NCBI RefSeq assembly: GCF_958979055.1
Contig: NC_084899.1
Coordinates: forward strand, 1,252,501-1,316,500
Length of the DNA stretch: 64,000 bases
From: Alnus glutinosa
Taxonomy: Eukaryota > Streptophyta > Magnoliopsida > Fagales > Betulaceae
Direction of reading: 5' to 3'
Shown here: positions 22,951-34,303 of the stretch, piece after piece
Numbering within the stretch: position 1 is the stretch's first letter
Layout: every line of letters begins with the position of its first letter
The notes under the pieces: model-generated
The model's input: the letters and a program-made list of their open reading frames with translations, nothing else
What the model was told of the DNA's origin: nothing
The model's database searches: none
Translations under genes and position numbers: made by a program

Positions 22951-25263
22951 ATGGCAACAACCGATGGAGTTGCCCGCCCATTCAAAAACGCCCGTCCCTC
23001 AACCCTCCCTCTCCCAAAAGACACCGCAAACCTCATTTGTGTATCAGAAAATTCTCACTTGTCAGCCCCTCTACATTGGAAGAAAGCTGCAGAGGCCCTC
23101 CAATGCACCCATTTTGATGAGGTCTGCAGCATGGTCTCCCAATTTTCAGAGGTGGAAAGCGTTGACATCCAGGGCACCTCCCTCACTGTTGCTCAGGTCA
23201 CTGCAGTCGCACGCCGCAGTGAAGTAAAGGTTAACCTTGACGAAGCCGTGGCTCGTGAACGTGTGGCCAAAAGTGCCAACTGGGTTGCCGACAATATCTC
23301 CCGCGGAACTGACACATATGGCGTTACCACTGGCTTCGGAGCAACTTCACACCGGCGCACCAACAAAACGGTTCACCTCCAGACAGAGCTTATACGGTTC
23401 CTTAATGCCGGAGTGATTGGGAAAGAGAATCTCCCCTCCACTTATTCAAAGGTAGCTATGCTCGTTCGCACAAACACACTCATGCAAGGCTTTTCAGGGA
23501 TTCGATGGGAGGTACTCGAAGCAATGGCCAAGCTGATGAACAAGAATTTGATCCCTAAATTGCCTCTAAGGGGGACTATCACTGCTTCCGGGGATCTTGT
23601 ACCACTTTCTTATATTGCCGGTTTACTAACTGGCCGCCATAATTCCAAAGTGGTCACCCCGGAAAATGAAGAAATCACAGCCGTGGAAGCTCTGAAGAGA
23701 GCAGGAATTCCAGCTCCTTTCGAGCTTCAAGCAAAGGAGGGTCTAGCTCTTGTGAATGGGACGGCTGTTGGCTCGGCTGTGGCCGCAACAGTTTGCTTTG
23801 ATGCCAACATTCTGTCTCTCTTTGCAGAAATTCTATCTGCTTTGTTCTGTGAAGTCATGCTTGGCAATTCCGAATTCACAGACCCGTTGACGCATGAGCT
23901 CAAGCACCACCCTGGGCAGATTGAAGCAGCTGCTATCATGGAGTTCCTTTTGGATGAAAGCGACTACATGAAAGAGGCAAAGCTTCGTTACGAGAAAGAC
24001 CCACTGACAAAGCCAAAACAGGACAGGTATGCACTCAGAACCTCTCCCCAATGGCTCGGACCCCAAATTGAAGTTATTCGTATGGCAACGCATTCAATTG
24101 AAAGGGAAATCAACTCTGTGAATGACAACCCGTTGATCGACGTTTCTCGAGATATTGCTCTCCATGGAGGGAATTTCCAGGGTACGCCAATCGGTGTCTC
24201 CATGGACAATCTCCGCATTGCCGTTGCAGCAATTGGGAAGCTTATGTTTGCCCAGTTCTCTGAACTCGTATGTGACTACTACAACAATGGCTTGCCTTCC
24301 AATTTGAGTGGCGGGCCTAATCCGAGCTTGGATTATGGCTTCAAAGGGGCAGAGATAGCCATGGCTTCATACTGCTCTGAGCTTCAGTACCTGGCCAACC
24401 CTGTCACAACACATGTACAGAGTGCTGAACAACACAATCAAGATGTAAATTCTCTGGGCTTGATTTCAGCCAGAAAGAGTGCTGAAGCCATTGAGATCCT
24501 GAAGCTTATGTCTGCCACATACATGGTGGCACTTTGCCAGGCAATTGATCTGAGACATCTGGAGGAAAACATGAGGGAAGTTGTTAAACATGTCCTCCTC
24601 CAAGTTGTGAGGAAGACCCTTTACTCTGCTGAAGATGGATCATTGCTTGAATCTCGTTTCTGCGAGAAAGAACTGTTGCAGGTTGTTGAGCACCAGCCCA
24701 TTTTCTCTTATCTCGACGACCCCACTAATCCCTCTTATGCTCTCTTGCCTAAACTGCGAGAAGTACTTGTAGAGAAAGCACTTGTAGATCCTCCAAAGGC
24801 TGAAAATGGCGATGACGAGGGCTTCTCAATTTTCAAGCGGATACCAATATTCCTTGACGAACTGAAAGCAAGACTTGGAGAAGAGGTAGCCAAAGCGCGT
24901 GATAGATTTGAGAATGGAGATTTTCCGGTGGCAAACAGAATCAAGAAATGCAGGACTTATCCGATATATCGGTTTGTGAGGAGTGAAGTGGGGACCGAGC
25001 TTCTTACCGGAGCAAAGAAGGTGAGCCCAGGTGAGGATATAGAGAAGGTTTATGAGGCCATCAATGGAGGCAAATTGGGAGATGTCGTGGTGAAGTGCTT
25101 GACAAATTGGAAAGGGTGTGCAGGCCCATTTACTCCGAGGCCTCTCACAGTACCGTCTTCTCCAATGAATTGTAATCCTCAGTATTGGGGTTGGTTTGAG
25201 AATGAGAAGGTAAGGTCTCCTTCTCAACTTCCAAAGGCTTCAAATGGGGGAGGAGCCTTTTGA
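22951..25263 (+). CDS. PAL: Phenylalanine ammonia-lyase, copy C
   Basis: This is the middle tandem copy: one exon, 770 residues. MIO residues 212-214 (Ala-Ser-Gly), Tyr123, Phe150 and the C-terminal extension are all present. It differs at Ser60 (Arg in the others) and Glu67 (Lys in the others), both in the N-terminal region, and has Ser399 like copy A. The coding middle resembles copy B, but the 3' third ('gaatctcgtttctgcgag', 'gaactgttgcagg') matches copy D, so the gene is a mosaic of its neighbours. It is predicted active. Confidence 0.97.
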   Translation: MATTDGVARPFKNARPSTLPLPKDTANLICVSENSHLSAPLHWKKAAEALQCTHFDEVCSMVSQFSEVESVDIQGTSLTVAQVTAVARRSEVKVNLDEAVARERVAKSANWVADNISRGTDTYGVTTGFGATSHRRTNKTVHLQTELIRFLNAGVIGKENLPSTYSKVAMLVRTNTLMQGFSGIRWEVLEAMAKLMNKNLIPKLPLRGTITASGDLVPLSYIAGLLTGRHNSKVVTPENEEITAVEALKRAGIPAPFELQAKEGLALVNGTAVGSAVAATVCFDANILSLFAEILSALFCEVMLGNSEFTDPLTHELKHHPGQIEAAAIMEFLLDESDYMKEAKLRYEKDPLTKPKQDRYALRTSPQWLGPQIEVIRMATHSIEREINSVNDNPLIDVSRDIALHGGNFQGTPIGVSMDNLRIAVAAIGKLMFAQFSELVCDYYNNGLPSNLSGGPNPSLDYGFKGAEIAMASYCSELQYLANPVTTHVQSAEQHNQDVNSLGLISARKSAEAIEILKLMSATYMVALCQAIDLRHLEENMREVVKHVLLQVVRKTLYSAEDGSLLESRFCEKELLQVVEHQPIFSYLDDPTNPSYALLPKLREVLVEKALVDPPKAENGDDEGFSIFKRIPIFLDELKARLGEEVAKARDRFENGDFPVANRIKKCRTYPIYRFVRSEVGTELLTGAKKVSPGEDIEKVYEAINGGKLGDVVVKCLTNWKGCAGPFTPRPLTVPSSPMNCNPQYWGWFENEKVRSPSQLPKASNGGGAF

Positions 25264-25398
25264 ACTTCTATGTTTTTTTCTTCTTAATTCATAACGCTTG
25301 TATGAGATCCATGAGGAATCCATCCTTGCAATTATTCCAACATTCCTGTAAACATCAATCCTAAAAGGTCGAGTGTTATCTTTTCATTTTTCATCTCT

Positions 25399-25436
<38 letters not shown>

Positions 25437-26245
25437 TGAATAATTAGATATGAATTTGATATTCCTTGGCTATATAACCAAAAAAAAAAAAAGAGCTTGT
25501 AGACCCTAAAATATGTCTAATTAAAGAAGGCTCAAAACACTAAAACATGCAAAAAAAATATCCATTAATTTTAAAGCGGTTAGTGATTAATAATCGAATA
25601 ACCGCCGTTTGCAGTTAACACCTAACCGGCCTAGCAGTTATTGTTATTTAAAAATGATAACCGCCTAAAACAGTTGTGATTATGAGGAAATAATCGTAAC
25701 CGCAACTACTTGTATACCTCTATTCTCATCCAAATGATGTTTATAATCGTATTTGGTTTTTTTTTTTTTTTTTTTGTAGTTATGAAATCTTGTATTAGAC
25801 AATTTACCAAACATTTATAAAAATAAAAAATAAATAAATAAAACCCAATAGCACCACATCCAAACATGGTTTCACTAACTTTTGTTTTGTTTTCAAAACC
25901 ACAAAAACGAAACAACAAAAACCCAATCCAATCAAGTTTATGAATGTGTTATATCTTTGCTTCATCTATAAGTGGTGGTTGTTGTTGTGTTTGTTGTCTA
26001 GGATTATTGTACTGGTCTTGCGATGCACAATTCCTTTGTGTGCCTAGGACTAAATTTTCTGTTTATGCTATGGTCTTTGAGTGAACTTGGTTTTTCTGAA
26101 TCCTATGGCGTTTGAGTGTTATTTATTTATTTATTTATTTATAATAATCACGAGAAGAATCTCGTATTGCAACAAATCTTGCACCAACGGTATATTTAAA
26201 TCTCTCTTTCCAATGAAAGAAGAAATAATGTTGGGTTACTAAGCT
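25264..26245. other. PAL-C 3' UTR and duplicated intergenic segment
   Basis: This is the second copy of the segment at 12757-13697: the 3' UTR with a (CT)n tract (25400-25433), the 'aaccg'-rich segment (25590-25710), a T-run (25758-25776), and the stretch leading into the hAT-like element. No gene is seen. Confidence 0.6.
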
Positions 26246-28057
26246 TAATAGGGGTGTAATTCCGGATCCGTTATAACCGGCTTGGAAACCGACTCCGAGA
26301 AACTAGTTTGGTATTCGGTTATTTATAACCGGGTAAAAATTGGGTACCCGGAACAGGAGTCGGTTATTAATTTCCTAAACACCCGGTTATAACCTGATAA
26401 TCGGCTATGGGTGTATAATATATTTAAAAAATAAAAATAAAATAAAAAAATTACCCCCTACCCTTCACCCTAATACTACACCCCTTTCCTATTTTCGCCT
26501 TTTCTTTCTAACTTTCTTATGGCACGCCCTGCCTTCTTCTTCTTCACACTCGTCCAGACTTCTTCTTCACAGTTCTTCACTCTTCAATTTAGGCCCTTCA
26601 CATCAAGTGTCTTCTTCTTCTTCTTCTTCTTCTTCAGTTCTTCTTCTTCGGCCTTACACAGTATACAACCCTACACCCAGAATCACTCAATCACCCTTCG
26701 GCCTAATCAGCCTTCGTCTTTGATCTTTCTCACCCTTACTGACTTCGTCTTTCTTTGATTCTCTACAGATTTGGTGATTTCTGAAGCAGACGGAGCAAAA
26801 GAAGTAGACGGTTAGGTTAGATCTGGTTCTTTTTTTTTTGTAGATCTATTCTTTAAATCTGGTTCATTTTTAGATCTGTTCTTTAAATCTTTTGTTTTGG
26901 TGCTCGAGTGTGGTTCATTATTTCAGATGTTTGTTTATGACCGAAATTCCATCTGTTTTTACTCCTAGTCATTGTGGCTTTCAGACCACATGGGTCTCAT
27001 TTTTTATTTTTTTTTTCTTACTGTTTTAACAGTTTTTGTAAGGGAAAAGAATCATGTTACCAAATGTTGCTTCAACTTCAAAATCGGATTTGATCTTGTC
27101 TCTGTTTCTTTTTTGTGAGGTGGTCCATTAATCATAAACTTGTTCTTTTCTCTCCTATATGAAATAGCGTTTCTTTTGTAGTTGTGCTAAAACTGTGTTA
27201 AATTGAGGCATTTTGACTTTTTCTAGTGCTCCTTAAACTATTGTTGGATATTAGGTGCAGGGAAATTCTTATTGAACTATGAATCTTTTTTTTAATATAT
27301 ATATATATATGAAAATTTCATTGCTTCAAAGATAAATGCAAAGTAGTTCCAAAGAAATACAAGATAAAGCTCAAAACTTTTGTACTTTGCTTTCTGATTT
27401 TTTTCTTGTTTGAGTTTTTTTGGATTTAACTCATTCTCCTTCTTTTTTTTCTTCTATTGTAGTTATAGATGATTGAGAGCAAAGCTGTAGAGAACCAGAA
27501 ACCAGACCATGCTTGGATATGTTTAATATGTTTTTGAATTTTCGGTTATGAACCTTTTTAATACGTTTATAAACTTTTGGTTGTTGGTTTGTTTAAAAAT
27601 GGTGGTTGAATTTTAGTAGACTCGCTCTTAATCGTTAAATTTCAGATTTAAAATACTGCATAGAAGCTGCACATCATACTTCTTTTCTGGAGGTTTTAGT
27701 ATAATGCTGCATACTTTTGTTTGTAATGTAGAAACAAATAGTTTCCTTTGAGATTTACGTCCCTAATTTAATTTCTTGATTGAGTTAGGCCCAAGACCTT
27801 AAAAAATGGCTAAAACCGTTTAAATGAAATCCAAAAAAATAGGCCCAATACCTAAAATAGGCCCAAAAAGTATTTTTTGAAAATAAAAAAAGCACTACCC
27901 GATTCAGATAATCGGTTTCACCCAGGTAACCGGGCCCACGATTAACCGCGGTACCTGGTGCTAAAGCAGGTTATTGAAATTCAATAACTGGGGACCCCGG
28001 AGCCGGTTCCCGGTTATTTGGCCAATAACCAAGAACCGACTTCAGGTTTATACCCCT
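26246..28057. mobile_element. hAT-like non-autonomous element, copy 2
   Basis: This is the same element as at 13698-15350, in the same orientation and at the same place in the duplicated segment, flanked by ACTAAGCT (26238-26245) and ACTAAGTT (28058-28065). It carries about 180 extra bases around 27305-27485 not present in copy 1. Shared position and flanks mean the insertion predates the segmental duplication. Confidence 0.6.
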
Positions 28058-29648
28058 ACTAAGTTATTGTATTGTGTAGCACCCAGCCCGCGTAAATAAA
28101 TGTTAAAAGAAAATAAAAGTAAGGATAAATAAGGTGCGAATGTAGGAAAACAAGGTAGAGAAAAATGTTTTTTAGGGTGGGGGGGGGGGGGGGGGGGGGG
28201 GGTGGAATGATATGAAGTTATGTGGAAGTGCATGGCATGCAAAGTAGTAATAATATTTCGATTGTTGTTGGTCAGTTAGTTAGATGAAGCACTACAATGT
28301 CTAGTTGTAGTCTTTCATTTAATGTTTGTCATTTCGTTTGAGTAGGGCACTAACATGCATAGTAGTAGTCTTTCAATTGATGTTGTCATTTAAATTGAGT
28401 AGGAGAAGGGTTCTGTGGATCAACATCCAGCCTAGTATCTATAGGACTTATCTCGAAAGCATTATAGTTCTCGTAGTATAGGTTATCACTGAGTCTATGA
28501 GTGATCTTCTCCAAGTCGTATAGCTCTCTTTATTTAAAGAGTTGAATGTGATAATAAAAGGCATGCAAATTTAATTGTTAAACCTTGTGTTTGATATGAG
28601 GCCCATGAATCTCTAATTTCCTATCGTTGATTATTGCAATTAGCAATCATAGGCAAGAATAAGAAGCACAATCCTGCTTCTTTTCTTGTTGAATGGCATG
28701 TCACAAAATCTGTTACGTATTCACGTAACATAAAGAGGGAGAGAACTTTAGAGAGAGAGACAGAGAGGGAGGAAGAGAAATAAGGGAGAAGAAAAGAAGC
28801 TTGAGGAGGAAGAAAGCTTGAAGGAAAAGCTTAAGGAGGTAGATTTTTAACTGTTTATCTCACGTTGTTGAAGTTTTGTTAAATGATGATGTTATTGGGA
28901 TTTTGGAAAGTTTTATGTGATTATTATATATAGTTGTTTTCAATGGTGGTTTGATTATTTTGGTGTTCAATAATTTGGGTGGTGGTTTGATTATTGTGGT
29001 GTTCAATGATTTGGGTTCTGTGAAGTGTAAAGATTTGTGATTGTTGAGTGGGTTTTGTGAAGTTGATGTTGTAATTATGTTATTTTGATTGTGGATAATG
29101 GTGTTTTGATGGTTGTGTTGTGGATTGAGAAAAAGGTAAGATAATGAAAATCAGGGTTTGGAGAAAATATGAGATTTTTAGTATTGAAGGAGTTGTTTGA
29201 GGTTGTGTCTCGGCCTGTTAATGTGTATTAGGATGTGAAGGAAGGGATTGATGAGAAAGAATTTTAGAGTAGGGGGTATTTTTCATGTCGAAAAACGCAA
29301 GACAATATGTTCTTGTTAAAACAATTTCGATTTATAAAGCCTTGATTGAGCCCTTGTTCAAAGCTCGTTTGAACGAGACTAGCACAGAGTGCCAGGTTTG
29401 AAACCCCGTTCGAACGAAACTGTCCATAATTGAAAAATAAAAGGTTTCTACAAAGGAAAAAAAATGTTAGGAATTTTAGTGAAACAGGTTTCAAAACAGA
29501 ACTTAGAGAGGTCGAGTAAAATAAAGCCGGGGGCTTTAATATTTTAAGATTGCAACTAGAAGACAAATTTTGAGAGGTTTTTAACCAAAACATTCATCAT
29601 AGGGTAATACCCAAGGAGTTAACAGAACCTAGCCTAGTTTTAAGGTAA
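28058..29648. other. Duplicated intergenic segment between PAL-C and PAL-D
   Basis: This is the non-coding counterpart of 15351-16820. It contains an uninterrupted run of 24 G at 28179-28202 (in copy 1 the same place reads 'aaagggggtgg'), a GAGA-rich stretch (28735-28830), and G/T-rich sequence. The 92 bases before the LTR element (29557-29648) have no counterpart in the B-C interval. Confidence 0.5.
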
Positions 29649-29653
29649 GTGAT

Positions 29654-30109
29654 TGTTGGTACAGTTTCCGGTATGGTGTGAATCTGCACGTTCCTTTGAT
29701 GTTCTTCACGCTTCTCAATAACTCTGCAAAACAACAAAACCTAGGGACCCTTCCGGGGGTCCTGCTCCGATGCCTAAGTTAGCTTCTGTGAGAAAATAAT
29801 GCTCTATGCATAAAATTGAGTCTTCGTTTATACCTGGGGTATGGGCCTATTTATAGGCAAAGAGGTGAAGTCAAACCTGGATTAGGACTCCTGCTCCTTG
29901 TTGATCTAGAACTGCTGTCAGAATTCTAATTGGACTTTAATCCTTTATTAAACTTCTAATTTGATATCTTCTTAGACTTCTAATATGATATCTTCTTAGA
30001 CTTCTGATATGATCATTCTTCTTATCTGATCATTATTCTTATCTGTTTGGACCTTATTTGACTTTCGAATCTCCTCTTTGGATCGGTTGAGTGGGATTTA
30101 TCCCCAACA
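29654..30109 (-). repeat. 3' LTR (element orientation)
   Basis: 456 bp, starting TGTTGG and ending CCAACA, paired with 32770-33226. Confidence 0.92.
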
Positions 30110-30354
30110 ATTACCCCCCAATTCCCTTATCTGAAGCTTGCTTGAATAATGGGAATTCCATGTCTAAGGAAACCCGAGCTTTGTCTCCTTCTGAAAACCT
30201 GCTAACCTGCAAAACCTGAGGTTAAATCTTACCCCCCATTACCTTCTTGTTTTTCCTTAGGGTTTTCTCCATGTCTCATGAAAAACCTGCAAAACCCGAG
30301 GGTTAAATCCGACCCCCTTGGCTCTCTTTATTTCTCTCTCTCGGCAATGATTGA

Positions 30355-31000
30355 TCCGAGAATGCTTTCTTGTTGCTCTCGGCAAGGACTGATCTGAGAC
30401 TCTCGGCTAGGACTGATCCGAGAGTTTTTCTTCTTGCTCTCGGCTAGGACTGATCTGAGAAGTTTTTTCTTGCTCTCGGCTAGGACTGATCCGAGAGGCT
30501 TCTTCTCGGCTAGGACTGATCCGATAAGTTTTTTCTTGCTCTCGGCTAGGACTGATCCGAGAGGCTCCTTCTCGGCTAGGACTGGTCCGAGAAGTTTTTT
30601 CTTGCTCTCGGCTAGGACTGATCCGAGAGGCTCCTTCTCGGCTAGGACTGATCCGAGAAGTTTTTTCTTGCTCTCGGTTAGGACTGATCCGAGAGGCTCC
30701 TTCTCGGCTAGGACTGATCCAATAAGTTTTTTATTGCTCTCGGCTAGGACTGATCCGAAAGACTCCTTCTCGGCTAGGACTGGTCCGAGAAGTTTCTTCT
30801 TATACTCGGCTAGGACTGATCCGAGACTCTCGGCTAGGACTGATCCGAGAGATTTCTTCTTGCACTCGGCTAGGACTAATCCGAGAGTTTTCTTCTTGTA
30901 CTCGACTAGGACTGATCCGAGAGTTTCTTCTTGCACTCGGCTAGGACGGATCCGAGAGGCTTAGCTTCTTGCTCTCGGTTAGGACTGATCCGAGAGGCTT
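30355..31000. repeat. Tandem repeat inside the LTR element
   Basis: About eighteen degenerate units of CTCGGCTAGGACTGATCC followed by GAGA and a spacer alternate between short (~30 base) and longer (~36-50 base) spacing. Each unit starts CTCGG and ends CCGAG, so it can fold into a short hairpin. The units keep both strands open (repeating SARTDP on plus, LGSVLAE on minus), which explains the long frames here; I do not treat either as a gene. Confidence 0.85.
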
Positions 31001-31212
31001 TACCTACAAAATAAGCGACATCAACGGGTTCCCGGTCCCTAGACCGGGAACACTCCAATGCTTAAGTCAGCTTTATTCATTTATTCTGAAAATACTTATT
31101 CCCAAAATCTGAGGAATTTTCTATCTAGTCTGAATTAAAAATAAAAGTCTAGTTCTTTGCAAATATAAATGCTAAAAAATAAAAGCAAGCCTGAAATTCC
31201 CGAGAGTCCTTT

Positions 31213-32708
31213 TTATGGGATCACAGGTAGATACTGCTGTTGCCTCGGCTCTCTATGCCTAGGGCTTCTGCTTCCTCGGTTTTCTCTTCTTTTTATGTCA
31301 TCTCGGGGATCATTCTCTTGATGCCTCTCGCCTAGTTGAGGACGATCTCGGGGATAGTAATCCCATGGCTGCTGATCTCGGGGCTGATAGTCCTGATGAT
31401 TCCGAGGCCTGTTATTTCCTTGCTGGTTCCGTTTTTCTCCCAAGAACCGAACCAGCTTGCCATTCTTTATGAATTCTTCTATTAACAACCTTAGGGTTAC
31501 GCACCCCTCGATGTAATGACCTGCTTGTTTATGAAAATCACAATATTTGCCTGCATTCCTGTAAGGAGGATTACCTGGTATCTTTTGTGGTTCCCGAAAC
31601 GCTGGATCTCTTTTTATCTCCATAAGGACTTCTGATATCTCGGTATTGAGAGGTGTAAAATTGTAATCTTTGAACTTCTTTACCTGCCTCTGCTCTTCCC
31701 CATCAGCTTTCCTGAATTCTTTCCTTTTCTTTTCTGGGGCTGTCTCTCGGGGTGGCCTAGAACTGGCCATAGACTTCAGCGTTTCTTCCTGATTGATGAA
31801 TTCTTCTATCTTATCCATGAGGCCCTGCAAGGTACTCGGTTGCTTCCGGACCAACTTCTTCATCAAAGGCTCCTCGAGTGAAATTCCTTGATAAATGGCA
31901 GCAAAGACCATATCCTCGGTTGGATCTTCGACCGTTACCTTCTCTCGGTTAAACCGAACCATGAACTCCTTAAGACTTTCGTTGCTTTGCTGGTGCAATG
32001 ATAGCAAATATCCCGAAGGCTTCTTCCTTGTTCGGAAAGCTAGAAATTCGGTTAGGAATATTTTGGACAACTCCTTGAACTGATCAACGAAATTCGAGGG
32101 CAGCTTCCTGAACCAGTCTCGGGCATTCCCCGAAAGAGTAAGGGTGAAGGCCCGACACGTTACTTCATCGGGTGTCCGGTGAAGGTCTAGATGAGCTCGG
32201 AAATTCTCTAGGTGATCTAGGGGATCTCCGTCTCCTGCATAACTTAGAATTTGGGGTACCTTAAACTTATCGGGAAGCTGATAGTCTGCCACCCGTCTGG
32301 TGAAGGGTGAGTCTGTACCCATTAGGAGCTTGTCCACCATTACGGATCTGCTTTTGTCCTTTCTTTCCATCTCCATGTACGTGCACATTCTCTTCAGCTC
32401 CGCAATAACTCTACTCAAATCTCCTTGGCGGTCATCCTCCCTCCGAGGATTAGTGTTGCTGTTGTGATCTTCTTCCTCACGCTCATCCCTGTTCATCTCG
32501 GGATTGGGCTGTTCCGGCCTCCTTCGCAGCAGCTCGGCATTCAGCTGTGTTAAGGATTCAATCTGGGCTTCCAACGCTGCTATGCGATCTTGATCTCCAC
32601 CCCCGAGGGAGGGTTCGGTGGAGGCTGCAAATTATTCTGAATAACTGGCTCCATTCGGACTATGGGCTCTCGGTTGGTCTGGCTTCCGGAATGTGTGTTC
32701 ATCACCAT
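31213..32708 (-). pseudogene. Retrotransposon gag, frameshifted near its N-terminus
   Basis: This is the capsid-like protein of the LTR element. The main frame (31213 to ~32590) has the retrotransposon gag core (FKVPQILSYAGDGDPLDHLE, LTLSGNARDWFRKLP, F..RK.PS.YL) and a late Cys/His region (CDFHKQAGHYIEGC) like a degenerate zinc knuckle. It has no ATG at its start. The best start is the ATG at 32708, and the frame from there (VMNTHSGSQTNREP...) joins the main frame only after a one-base shift near 32600-32615 in a run of G. Protein from this copy is therefore doubtful unless the shift is an assembly error. Confidence 0.75.
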
Positions 32709-32769
32709 GCTGGATCTTATTTTTCTTTTATGAGGAACGAATAATCGTTTCCCACAGACGGCGCCAAAC

Positions 32770-33226
32770 TGTTGGTACAGTTTCCGGTATGGTGTGAATA
32801 TGCACGTTCCTTTGATGTTCTTCACGCTTCTCAATAACTCTGCAAAACAACAAAACCTAGGGACCCTTCCGGGGGTCTTGCTCCGATGCCTAAGTTAGCT
32901 TCTGTGAGAAAATAATGCTCTATGCATAAAATTGAGTCTTCGTTTATACCTGGGGTATGGGCCTATTTATAGGCAAAGAGGTGGAGTCAAACCTGGATTA
33001 GGACTCCTGCTCCTTGTTGATCTAGAACTGCTGTCAGAATTCTAATTGGACTTTAATCCTTTATTAGACTTCTAATTTGATATCTTCTTAGACTTCTGAT
33101 CTGATATCTTCTTAAACTTCTGATATGATCATTCTTCTTATCTGATCATTATTCTTATCTGTTTGGACCTTATTTGACTTTCGAATCTCCTCTTTGGATC
33201 GGGTTGAGTGGGATTTATCCCCAACA
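32770..33226 (-). repeat. 5' LTR (element orientation)
   Basis: 457 bp, paired with 29654-30109 and flanked inside by the primer-binding site. GTGAT follows it outside. Confidence 0.92.
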
Positions 33227-33231
33227 GTGAT

Positions 33232-33870
33232 AAATGTTATATTGGAGCTATGAGATGTTAAGTATGATATAGGGTTGAGGATTCAAAAATTAAACCACGA
33301 GTAATGATATGATATAAATCGCAGGCGACAAGCAAGACACTACGCAAGCACAATGACGAGGAAATTAAGCTAGCAGCCGTAAGTAAATTTCCTTCAAAAT
33401 CTATAAATATGTTTTTCGTGAAAAATATTTTTGTATGTATATGTATGTGGTAGAAAATTATGAAATAGTTTTATTGTGATATAAGTCCATGTTTTGCATA
33501 CCTCATGCATGATTTGATGTTCTATTTGGTTTTATGATTAGTAGGAAGGATTTTGAGTTTGGTTTCATCTATTTTATGAATGAAAGTAGAAAAGCGAGCA
33601 TTTGAAGTAGCATAAGATTTCAGCTTTAGTATTTTAGTAAGCAGAAAATTCTCGCTCGCGTTTCAAGAAGATGAATTTTCATTGGTGTTTTACACGAAGT
33701 TTAGTGTTTTAATGTTTTTAGTTTAACAAATGAGAGATAAATTTTATCATAATCAAAGAGGGCTCACGTCACACTCTAGTTGTTTGAGTTTTTAATTATT
33801 GATTCATGGATTCACTGTTCTACCTATAAAACGTTGTTTTATAGAAATCGAACATGTGGATTATTATTCA
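33232..33870. other. Intergenic, duplicated from the B-C interval
   Basis: 33232-33322 is found only here. From 33323 onward the sequence aligns with 16823-17304 and 17610-17660. It contains the unfilled sites for the MITE (at ~33813) and for the long-TIR element (at ~33856). No gene is seen. Confidence 0.55.
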
Positions 33871-34303
33871 ATTATTCAAAAAGCTAACATTGTGTTGGGG
33901 TGGGTGAGGTGAAATACCAAACTAAACACTCAGCTTAGCCGGCTGGTCAATCTTGACATACGTCTTTAAATAATTTGATAAGCAAACACATGCTTTAACC
34001 CTTAAGAGTCAACGGTCTTGTTTGGGGAACTTGGAAGAAGTAAAGTGACCTTTTAGCAGAAACCCACCAACCAAAGACTTCACCAACCCTTTACCCCATC
34101 ATCACAACGTTGATGCTGGCCAGCCGCCCTTTAGCCCTTCGATCATGATCACTATTCACTACTATAAATACACGACACTCCTACTTCTTATATTCCAAAC
34201 CCAAAAACAACTCCATCTGCTTCACCCTTTGAAATCTCCTCTCATTCATCCAAAAAACAAAAGAAATCTCGATCCTCTCATTCATCCGATTAATCCGGCA
34301 ACA
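33871..34303 (+). promoter_or_regulatory. PAL-D promoter and 5' UTR
   Basis: TATAAATA lies at 34163-34170, about 134 bases before the ATG at 34304. ACCAACC motifs lie at 34066-34072 and 34082-34088. The leader has a ~30-base internal duplication ('atctcctctcattcatcc' then 'gatcctctcattcatccg') absent from copies B and C. The open frame from 34145 starts before the TATA box, so that ATG cannot be the initiator. Confidence 0.75.

Larger units (their letters stand above)
29654..33226 (-). mobile_element. Gag-only LTR retrotransposon (TR-GAG-like, Ty3/gypsy-type gag)
   Basis: The LTRs at 29654-30109 and 32770-33226 both run TGTTGGTACAG...CCCCAACA, and the 5-bp target duplication GTGAT is exact (29649-29653, 33227-33231). 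The element reads on the minus strand: the primer-binding site TGGCGCCGTCTGTGGG (32751-32766, tRNA-Asp-like start) lies 3 bases inside the 5' LTR, and the polypurine tract AATTGGGGGGTAAT (30110-30123) abuts the 3' LTR. Only a gag frame is present; no protease, reverse transcriptase, RNase H or integrase was found in the 2.66 kb interior. By eye the LTRs differ by roughly seven substitutions and one indel, so the insertion is fairly recent. It is absent from the B-C copy of the segment. Confidence 0.9.

Noticed and set aside
30328-30964. Two overlapping frames of ~200 and ~176 codons on opposite strands
   Set aside because: Both follow from the tandem CTCGG...CCGAG array; periodic sequence with no stop gives repetitive peptides.
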